From Diadema setosum (taxonomy: Eukaryota; Echinodermata; Echinoidea; Diadematoida; Diadematidae): DNA of 64,000 nucleotides. The position numbers were made by a program, and so were the translations under genes. Numbering within the stretch: the first letter of the stretch is position 1; each line of letters opens with the position of its first letter. The notes under the pieces were generated by a model. It was not told the DNA's origin. It saw only the letters and a list, made by a program, of their open reading frames with translations, and did no database searches. The stretch lies in contig CM067070.1 of NCBI GenBank assembly GCA_033980235.1, positions 6,883,195 through 6,947,194 on the forward strand. The letters run 5' to 3'. Below, piece by piece: positions 61,801-64,000 of this stretch.

Positions 61801-63742
61801 GCGGCCAGCTATCTCGCACCGCCCTTTGTTTGGGGCACGTGCCTCTCTCCATACCCGTTTACGTGAGCGCGGCTAATTTGTACGTGACATCAATAATTAT
61901 GGCGAAATCTTGACTGGACGGAGTGACGAGATGTTTGTATGGGGGTGGGGTAATTCTTGAAAATATAGAAACAGGGTGTGAGCCATTTAGGTGTGGTGGC
62001 ACAAAATACAAAAATCATCAATTCTCATATACCAGACGACCCTCATAATGACTTCAATATAAACGATTATGAATCATCAATCAATTCATGACATCATAGA
62101 TCAAAACAACTGATTATAATGCAACAGTATGAGCAAGATGGAGTAATCAGTGGGATGGCCGCATCAGTAAGAGATGGCCGCAAAGCAAGGAACGTTAAAA
62201 AAGCGCAGTTTGAAAAGTAAACTAGTTTCAAGAGTATTCTCTTTGGTTTCATGTCGGATTAGGTGTATAGAGGTATAAGTATCAACCCGTTGAAGACTCG
62301 TCCCAAGCATACTCGGGCAGGTGTCTGTGGGAAATGCGTGTTATAGCAAAGCTGAAAACGATGCATCTTGTATTTCGAGAGGGACTAAACGAGATTGAAA
62401 CTAAAATATCATTTACCTATCTCTTCGTCTGTCTATCTATTGATTTATCCCAAAATCTGTAGAGTTAGTTTATCTCTTCATTTCTACATCTATCTACCTA
62501 TCTAACTTCATAACTATAATATCATATCTGTCTATCTATCTTTCTAACTATTCATATTTTCCCATCTCTGTCCAGTTAGGCTATAACCGTCAATATGTCT
62601 TTGTATCTTTCGTCTATCTATCTATTCATTTATTTTCTATGTCTATGACACTTCAGACTTCCTTTCTCTTCCTTTCGGACATTGAACAAAAAAAAATATA
62701 TCCCACTTCCCTGGTATATCGTGTATTGGACACGCACGGACACGGGTGTAAAATGGTTGCATTGTGACGTAGTTATCCATTACACGTCACTGACGACTGG
62801 GCAAACAGAATGGAGTGGTCGCTGTTTATTCACCCTCTTCACGAGTTATTGGCCCCGGCGTGCGAGAGACCCGCGCGTAATGAAGTCGTAGTTTAAAGGA
62901 ACACACGTCAGAGTAAAAGCAGTCCGGTGAAATGTTTTAAAGGGAAAGTCGACGCAATATTCAGTGGTAATTTTACTTTAAGGGACCACAGTTTATACTT
63001 GATTACTGCTCTGCATTTGTCAGAGCTGCAACTGAACTCACTCTTCTGAATAGAATCAGTAGAATTTGGCATATGAAGATTTGGTCGAATTAATCAAGGA
63101 AATATTTATGTTTCTTGCTCGTTTATTGTTATGGTATGAACCTTCAGATTCAGGATTTATAATAAATGCATTCGTATTTGTTTACGGGTCCTATCAAAAC
63201 ATCATTAGGTGTTTAGTTTTGTCTTTGTTATCATTGTTGATCTGTATTAAATCGTTCTAAACTGTTGTGTTATTTACATACACCATACTATGTGCTAACC
63301 GTTCTTTTAATCGATTTTTGTTTGTTTTTGTGTGCAATGTGTGAACATGAGTAATTGGATTCATGATCAAATGAGTCAATCAATAAATGAATGAAAATGG
63401 ACAAGAAGGACATCTATGAATAACTTAAGACATTGGCGGACCTACCAAGAACATTGATGCGATCTTCGTGTCGGACCACGCCCAACTCGCTGGTCGCCTC
63501 GCAACGGTAGAGCCCGCCGTCCTCCGTCAAGAGACCCGTGATGTTGAGGTGGCTGATGACGTCGTTGTCCTCGTTGATGACGTCACTGAGGGCGTAGCGG
63601 GAATCGGCGGGGATCGGTTCCCCGTCCCGAAACCAGCGCACGTCCGGGGTGGGGTTTCCCGCCACGGTGCAGGCGAGCTGGAGGTTGGGACCCGGCTGGA
63701 GGGTCTGGTTCGTGAAGTGCATCAGGAGGATGGGCTTAGCAG
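28223..63742 (-). CDS. DSCAM: DSCAM cell adhesion molecule, 3' part (Ig5 to stop), 28 exons, partial at 5' end
   Basis: Single-pass neuronal adhesion receptor acting at the cell surface; the family works by homophilic binding in axon guidance, self-avoidance and synapse targeting. Twenty-eight exons with GT-AG borders join in one frame (5,468 nt, 1,821 residues plus stop) and give Ig5-Ig9, four FN3 domains, Ig10, two FN3 domains, a transmembrane helix and a long tail. This order, with an Ig between FN4 and FN5, is diagnostic of DSCAM. Line-by-line likeness to vertebrate DSCAM is visible: Ig6 PNITAVAG, Ig7 QGDLPINFRWLKDG, Ig10 PARIMSF...TTPWK, FN6 ESGGCPI, tail FTASPP. Each Ig keeps its two Cys and Trp. 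Signal peptide and Ig1-Ig4 lie off the right edge. Vertebrates have DSCAM and DSCAML1 from one ancestor, so an invertebrate copy is best seen as pro-orthologous to both. Family identity is very secure; exact exon ends are inferred from splice consensus and phase. Confidence 0.96.
29168..29286. repeat. Inverted repeat, 26-bp arms, in the last DSCAM intron
   Basis: CAGCCAGTGAAAGCGTGTGA, extended to GGCTT, faces its complement at 29261-29286 with two mismatches. A third related copy is at 29455-29483. Confidence 0.8.
29753..30003 (-). CDS. DSCAM: DSCAM exon: cytoplasmic tail 6
   Basis: A 251-nt exon, phase 2 in and 1 out: SPSEGYISLPYDSFSAAHSG, then DSDAEPRKHYGHYRRR and LIWNPNDH. The exon is open in other frames too, but only this one links to both neighbours. 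Acceptor ACGCAG, donor GTAAGT. Confidence 0.83.
30722..30953 (-). CDS. DSCAM: DSCAM exon: cytoplasmic tail 5
   Basis: A 232-nt exon, phase 1 in and 2 out: an acidic-serine stretch (RSSEESSDVDFEVESSERGS) followed by a basic one (RPSRYRSNRRVPRRGY). Both strands show overlapping open frames; phase chooses this one. Acceptor TTTCAG, donor GTAAGT. Confidence 0.83.
31560..31660 (+). mobile_element. Retroposon tail with (GAAT)n
   Basis: Ends CCTGTGGAAATAAATGAATG and repeats GAAT, like a LINE or SINE 3' end. The upstream limit is not visible. Confidence 0.5.
31766..32122 (-). CDS. DSCAM: DSCAM exon: cytoplasmic tail 4, Arg-Glu repeat and FTASPP motif
   Basis: A 357-nt phase 1-1 exon, also a multiple of three. 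REELERAYTNGM resembles the vertebrate tail segment YEELARAYEHAK. It is followed by a run of alternating Arg-Glu, then RNFTASPPMPTVPES, which matches the vertebrate RFTASPPKP block. Acceptor CCATAG, donor GTAAAC. Confidence 0.92.
32351..32520. mobile_element. Short foldback remnant in a DSCAM intron
   Basis: Ends ATGATCTGTCAATCAC and GTGATTGACAG face each other. Inner blocks (AACAAAAGACATTATAAGG and TTGTTAAACATAAT) match the 5.3-kb foldback family. Confidence 0.55.
32650..32772 (-). CDS. DSCAM: DSCAM exon: cytoplasmic tail 3
   Basis: A 123-nt phase 1-1 exon: YCRRYHTYARLDDVRPIRIT, then a Ser/Pro-rich stretch (QPESSSSPSRG). Being symmetric and a multiple of three, it could be skipped without changing frame. 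Acceptor TGTAG, donor GTAACC. Confidence 0.82.
33098..33310 (-). CDS. DSCAM: DSCAM exon: cytoplasmic tail 2, tyrosine rich
   Basis: A 213-nt phase 1-1 exon. Tyrosines sit in GDYASEP, DPYATFDYQDG, SIYPSM and LYDIPPEE. YDIP has the pYxxP form recognised by Crk/Nck-type SH2 domains, so regulated adaptor binding is possible (inference). Acceptor CCACAG, donor GTATGG. Confidence 0.85.
33601..33847. mobile_element. TIR MITE family K, copy 3, in a DSCAM intron
   Basis: 247 bp, nearly identical to copies 1 and 2 but not inside a TA tract. ATGT lies on each side and may be the target duplication. It sits about 290 nt from exon 33098-33310. Confidence 0.85.
34271..34425 (-). CDS. DSCAM: DSCAM exon: cytoplasmic tail 1
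   Basis: A 155-nt exon, phase 2 in and 1 out, reading IYYRLSSDNRQQNQNRPTVI, then LPPEREPFLGAYERSET and RQTPWIFNADE. Low similarity to vertebrate tails is expected. It is supported by a good acceptor (TTCTAG), donor (GTAACG) and matching phase. Confidence 0.82.
34639..35053. mobile_element. Long foldback element in a DSCAM intron
   Basis: Arms of about 190 bp pair from AAAGTATATCTTTGGTC at the left to its complement at the right, through ACCAACAATCAGAAAAAAAA and AGTCTGAAAGGAAAGACTAT. It lies next to the truncated LINE. Confidence 0.8.
35193..35570 (-). mobile_element. 5'-truncated LINE (CR1/L2-like) with end of ORF2
   Basis: The minus-strand frame holds HLWNSLPSFLREIDSLDHFK, then ASLKTHIFYQAFN, the typical C-terminal end of a CR1/L2-group retrotransposon reverse transcriptase. 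A 3' UTR with GGCGCTATAAAG and a terminal (TCA)n tail follow. The 5' part is lost. It lies in the same orientation as DSCAM, in the intron just after the transmembrane exon; its 5' edge is within about 35 nt of that exon's donor. Confidence 0.82.
35604..35832 (-). CDS. DSCAM: DSCAM exon: juxtamembrane stalk and transmembrane helix
   Basis: A 229-nt exon, phase 1 in and 2 out. After a short stalk (PPIEVKQGTPRQ) comes a 22-23 residue hydrophobic helix starting FGPILALLTLF, about exon residues 25-47. A stop-transfer HGCRRRRSK follows and orients the receptor with its C-terminus in the cytoplasm. Only one such exon is seen. Acceptor TTGCAG, donor GTGAGT. Confidence 0.93.
35858..35935 (+). repeat. 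(GT)n microsatellite
   Basis: Interrupted GT units in the intron before the transmembrane exon. Confidence 0.9.
36352..36529 (-). CDS. DSCAM: DSCAM exon: FN6 second half
   Basis: A 178-nt exon, phase 0 in and 1 out: FTVDGLRPLTWYEFRVTAVN, then TAGPSVQQYRVATV. The L-P-TWYE-RV pattern matches the family. Acceptor CGACAG, donor GTAAAA. Confidence 0.93.
36665..36965 (+). repeat. Degenerate minisatellite, about 18-bp unit
   Basis: Units like TTTTGGTTTGGAAGGTGG recur some 16 times. The period is a multiple of three, so long frames stay open on both strands. It lies in the intron that splits FN6 and shows no splice pattern as an exon. Confidence 0.8.
37587..37708 (-). CDS. DSCAM: DSCAM exon: FN6 first half
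   Basis: A 122-nt exon, phase 1 in and 0 out: SSWESGGCPIESYSIQYQ; the GGCPI block is conserved in DSCAM FN6. Acceptor AACAG, donor GTATGC. Confidence 0.94.
38388..38433 (+). repeat. (GAAAT)n microsatellite / retroposon tail
   Basis: AAGTTAATAAATGAAATGAA and further units, ending 11 nt from the 5' splice site of the FN5 second-half exon. Confidence 0.85.
38444..38632 (-). CDS. DSCAM: DSCAM exon: FN5 second half
   Basis: A 189-nt phase 1-1 exon: HLLCGTGYRFYITAQNKLG, with the conserved CGT-Y-F-TAQN block of DSCAM FN5 including its cysteine. The donor GTAAGC is 11 nt from a GAAAT microsatellite. Confidence 0.94.
38909..39081. mobile_element. Short hAT-type element
   Basis: 173 bp with ends CAGTAGCGGATTCAGGGGG and the inverted CAGGGGCGGATCCAGG, the CAG...GCGGATCCAG ends common in animal hAT elements. 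No clear 8-bp target duplication is left. It lies in the intron that splits FN5. Confidence 0.65.
39195..39293 (-). CDS. DSCAM: DSCAM exon: FN5 first half
   Basis: A 99-nt phase 1-1 exon: PPSPPELTISSTSNTAIQVK, then WRSTGNGGSTIL. Vertebrate DSCAM has GDNGGSSIRGY here. The preceding intron (39294-44159) is the longest in the window. Acceptor AACAG, donor GTGAGT. Confidence 0.93.
40002..40437. mobile_element. Hairpin-bearing element, unit 1 of 2
   Basis: Starts with a 150-bp near-perfect hairpin (40002-40157) of AATGACTGC...GGGCACAGTTAAAATTATG type, loop GAAGCGAAGCTGA. It ends with AACCAATCAGATGAGAGGAT and is followed directly by a second unit. Confidence 0.8.
40438..41005. mobile_element. Hairpin-bearing element, unit 2 of 2
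   Basis: Repeats the same hairpin (40440-40596) and the same AACCAATCAGATGAGAGGAT end. The middle section is expanded by a repeated GATCGA-GCGGCGGTCGTA block. Confidence 0.8.
41006..44159. other. Intron sequence between Ig10 and FN5, nothing recognised
   Basis: Unique AT-rich DNA. A 109-codon minus frame (41427-41756) has no Ig or FN3 features and no fitting splice sites. Confidence 0.55.
44160..44320 (-). CDS. DSCAM: DSCAM exon: Ig10 second half
   Basis: A 161-nt exon, phase 2 in and 1 out: GRIDILENGSLVIHSVQSTD, then AGNYTCRAINEYGSSDS. Acceptor CACCTAG, donor GTGAGT. Confidence 0.95.
44840..44957 (-). CDS. DSCAM: DSCAM exon: Ig10 first half
   Basis: A 118-nt exon, phase 1 in and 2 out: PARIMSFSTTFTTPWKREVT, then LDCLPVGDP and VEWKKN. 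The PARI-SF-TTPW motif is specific to DSCAM Ig10, which confirms an Ig placed after FN4. Acceptor CTACAG, donor GTGATT. Confidence 0.95.
45011..45478. mobile_element. Foldback element in a DSCAM intron
   Basis: The ends TTTAAAGGAGACCTCCGG and the inverted TTAAAGGGACATTCC face each other. AACAAGGATGATGACATGG recurs inverted near the centre. Confidence 0.7.
45738..45891 (-). CDS. DSCAM: DSCAM exon: FN4 second half
   Basis: A 154-nt exon, phase 0 in and 1 out: YYLVEDLSTDYEYDFWVEAS, then MVGQGEPSRIATEI. Acceptor CCACAG, donor GTGCGT. It lies 2.7 kb from the first half. Confidence 0.93.
45892..48570. other. Intron splitting FN4, no exon seen
   Basis: Unique AT-rich DNA up to about 48 kb, then a cluster of poly-C, poly-G and C-run/A-run tracts (48030-48355) ending in a CAAA repeat. 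Confidence 0.55.
48571..48710 (-). CDS. DSCAM: DSCAM exon: FN4 first half
   Basis: A 140-nt exon, phase 1 in and 0 out: PEAPADIKAHAASPTSIMVS, then WLPPLFINGIL. It ends in a charged RYREREREI strand across the junction. Acceptor ATATAG, donor GTAATT. Confidence 0.94.
48780..49225. mobile_element. Foldback element with GGGCCC ends in a DSCAM intron
   Basis: Ends GGGCCCTGTTTTATGA and TGATAAAACGGGCCC. Inner inverted block AAGCCAGTTCACAGTT and a second block AAGGTCATTGCAGAC. Confidence 0.75.
49823..50018. mobile_element. Element with telomere-like CCTAA core
   Basis: AGGACAATTA at the left and its inverted copy at the right flank about 100 bp of degenerate CCCTAA/CCTAAT/CTAACC units (49868-49970). 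It lies in a DSCAM intron between FN3 and FN4. Confidence 0.6.
50339..50494 (-). CDS. DSCAM: DSCAM exon: FN3 (third FN3 domain) second half
   Basis: A 156-nt phase 1-1 exon: LNNLQKFTNYSLSVVAYTRV, then GEGVRSDEKIVRTEQD, very close to the vertebrate [22 protein letters not shown] stretch. Acceptor CATCAG, donor GTACGT. Confidence 0.95.
51299..51445 (-). CDS. DSCAM: DSCAM exon: FN3 (third FN3 domain) first half
   Basis: A 147-nt phase 1-1 exon: VMVAWTAPNQESLHGILQGY, then RVYYRPVRED. The LxGILQGxRV block is strongly conserved in DSCAM. Donor GTAAGC; acceptor CCGAAG. Confidence 0.94.
52110..52341 (-). CDS. DSCAM: DSCAM exon: FN2 second part
   Basis: A 232-nt exon, phase 0 in and 1 out: DLQNGLLLGYHIQYRD, then LRKFTEYTIQLRAYNRVNVG and VMTLED. 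Vertebrate DSCAM has HLQNGIIRGYQIGYRE at the same place. The donor GTAACT runs straight into a T-tract. Confidence 0.95.
52729..52799 (-). CDS. DSCAM: DSCAM exon: FN2 first part
   Basis: A short 71-nt exon, phase 1 in and phase 0 out: PSGMPLNIETEALTSQSIKI, then TWR. The SQSI-TW block matches DSCAM FN2. Acceptor CGACAG, donor GTGAGA. Confidence 0.92.
53060..53345. mobile_element. Weak foldback element in a DSCAM intron
   Basis: GAGTTTACGATGTCATAGCC faces GTGATTATATCATCAGCTC, and TTTGCATA follows the right arm as in the 20-kb relative. Confidence 0.45.
53548..53721 (-). CDS. DSCAM: DSCAM exon: FN1 second half
   Basis: A 174-nt phase 1-1 exon. It has the FN3 tyrosine corner (HPAYTYNVRIFAFNAIG) and ends SPEILFTTKEE. 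The donor is GTTAGG, weaker than the other donors of the gene. Confidence 0.93.
54627..54758 (-). CDS. DSCAM: DSCAM exon: FN1 first half
   Basis: A 132-nt phase 1-1 exon with the FN3 tryptophan in LLAWQPAFDGNSPVTGF and ending EYKNDS; vertebrate DSCAM has the matching GFDGNSPITGYD. Acceptor CAACAG, donor GTACTG. Confidence 0.93.
55244..55540 (-). CDS. DSCAM: DSCAM exon: Ig9
   Basis: A 297-nt phase 1-1 exon encoding a full Ig domain: VALECVANGHPPLEIRWSKN and ATYICLAQNDHGADEH, ending QLWVQ just before FN1, as in vertebrate DSCAM. Acceptor TTTCAG, donor GTGAAC. Confidence 0.95.
56230..56403 (-). CDS. DSCAM: DSCAM exon: Ig8 second half
   Basis: A 174-nt phase 1-1 exon: FERQENGSLVIRQAREEDAG, then YYLCHISN with the second Cys, ending LLTVF. 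Acceptor ACGCAG, donor GTAAGT. A short copy of the last bases of this exon plus its splice donor recurs at 55996-56013 (see findings). Confidence 0.94.
56862..57229 (+). mobile_element. MITE family G, copy 4, in a DSCAM intron
   Basis: Begins TTAAAGGAATGGTACAGTAC, has the GGAGGGTCCCACCTTTTATT centre, and ends near the AGAAACCTGAAGTTAGG block. It lies in the intron that splits Ig8. Confidence 0.75.
57441..57560 (-). CDS. DSCAM: DSCAM exon: Ig8 first half
   Basis: A 120-nt phase 1-1 exon: PPRFTVAPRN, first Cys in AVLICLADG and Trp in VVEWRK. The Ig8 domain is completed by the next exon at 56230-56403. Donor GTAGGT, acceptor GCACAG. Confidence 0.93.
57833..57900 (+). repeat. (TATG)n microsatellite
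   Basis: About 12 TATG units with variants, in the intron between Ig7 and Ig8. Confidence 0.9.
58102..58380 (-). CDS. DSCAM: DSCAM exon: Ig7, single copy
   Basis: A 279-nt phase 1-1 exon with PPVIQPIDP, QLTCIVAQGDLPINFRW and GRYTCEANNTAA, the DSCAM Ig7 signature. This domain is encoded by a large alternative exon array in arthropod Dscam1. Here the flanking introns are only 599 and 541 nt and hold no second copy. Confidence 0.95.
58767..58800 (+). repeat. (CA)n microsatellite
   Basis: About 17 CA units in the Ig6-Ig7 intron. Confidence 0.95.
58980..59255 (-). CDS. DSCAM: DSCAM exon: Ig6
   Basis: A 276-nt phase 1-1 exon. It starts PPMVRPLPNITAVAG, close to the start of vertebrate DSCAM Ig6, then Cys (VTIHCHVVGYP), Trp (VITWKKG), the NGTLVIS strand and Cys (GMYTCEAR). 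Acceptor AACAG, donor GTCAGT. Confidence 0.95.
60190..60515. promoter_or_regulatory. Candidate intronic enhancer
   Basis: In the 4.2-kb Ig5-Ig6 intron. Two perfect POU octamers ATTTGCAT (60203-60210 and 60226-60233), a homeodomain core TTAATTAG (60482-60489) and a palindrome GCCACACAAGGTGTGGC (60494-60510) with T-box-like half sites. Function is inferred from motifs only. Confidence 0.35.
60934..61024 (+). repeat. (TTTGA)n microsatellite
   Basis: About 17 pentamer units in the Ig5-Ig6 intron. Confidence 0.95.
61690..61910. promoter_or_regulatory. GC-rich unique segment in intron
   Basis: CpG-rich stretch in AT-rich surroundings, with a CTTTGTTT Sox-like site, a CACGTG E-box and ATCAATAATTATGG. 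No Ig-like or other recognisable coding sequence. Confidence 0.3.
62399..62640 (+). repeat. Scattered (TCTA)n tracts
   Basis: Repeated CTATCTATC and CTATCTACC runs with unique sequence between. Confidence 0.75.
63446..63742 (-). CDS. DSCAM: DSCAM exon: Ig5
   Basis: A 297-nt symmetric phase 1-1 exon encoding one complete I-set Ig domain: Cys in LQLACTV, Trp in DVRWFRDG, second Cys in DGGLYRCEA. It also has the DVISHLNI strand. Acceptor CTTCAG and donor GTAGGT are clear. It is called Ig5 because the following exons match Ig6 to Ig10 in order. The preceding exon is outside the window. Confidence 0.93.
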
Positions 63743-64000
63743 CTGAAGCGGGAAAAAAATGCAGTTGTTAAAACTAAATAAATTTTCGAAATTATATACC
63801 CCAAAGAATGGTCACCTTTTCTTTGGAAAGTACAAATGGATGGATGAGGCGACACTGTGATATCATGAGTGAGACCCTTGTCTTTCAAATGGACGTTCCG
63901 AATTCGAATACCCGCCAAGTGCTTCTGTCTTTTGACAAAATGTTTTAAACCACAACGTCAATCTTGACCCACTTGTACGGACATCTGATAGACTAGTTAA

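Overview
The window is eukaryotic nuclear DNA from an animal. It is AT-rich, crowded with microsatellites, palindromic (foldback) transposon remnants and non-LTR retrotransposon tails, and it carries one large spliced gene with GT-AG introns. The encoded protein resembles vertebrate DSCAM domain by domain. The genome style (introns of 0.3-5 kb, many 250-700 bp miniature inverted-repeat elements, TA/TTGAA/GT microsatellites) suits a marine invertebrate, most likely a deuterostome such as an echinoderm or hemichordate. That taxonomic placement is inference and cannot be fixed from the sequence alone.

Right half, 28.2-63.7 kb, minus strand: the 3' part of a Down syndrome cell adhesion molecule (DSCAM) gene. 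I reconstruct 28 consecutive coding exons whose reading phases all join without a frameshift. Together they encode 1,821 residues from Ig5 to the stop codon: Ig5, Ig6, Ig7, Ig8, Ig9, FN1-FN4, Ig10, FN5, FN6, a transmembrane helix and a cytoplasmic tail of about 560 residues. This is the exact DSCAM order, with one Ig domain inserted between FN4 and FN5. Signal peptide and Ig1-Ig4 lie beyond the right edge. Domain borders fall on phase-1 introns. FN1-FN6, Ig8 and Ig10 are each split by one internal intron; Ig5, Ig6, Ig7 and Ig9 are single exons. No array of alternative Ig7 or transmembrane exons is present, unlike arthropod Dscam1. The tail holds tyrosine motifs, a conserved FTASPP block, a coding Arg-Glu repeat, a polyproline/SH3-type motif and a C-terminal class I PDZ ligand (ISVV).

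Left half, 1-28.2 kb: sequence downstream of the gene in which I recognise no protein gene. It holds several foldback or TIR element families, some with copies also in DSCAM introns, nested retrotransposon tails, two tRNA-like sequences, a hairpin pair reminiscent of Penelope-like elements, and many microsatellites.

The DSCAM introns hold further foldback elements, a truncated LINE next to the transmembrane exon, a telomere-like element, a minisatellite, and in the 4.2-kb Ig5-Ig6 intron a cluster of transcription-factor-like motifs that may be an enhancer. I saw no clearly new protein system. The most interesting signals are in the DSCAM tail, the long intronic hairpins and the small structured repeats.
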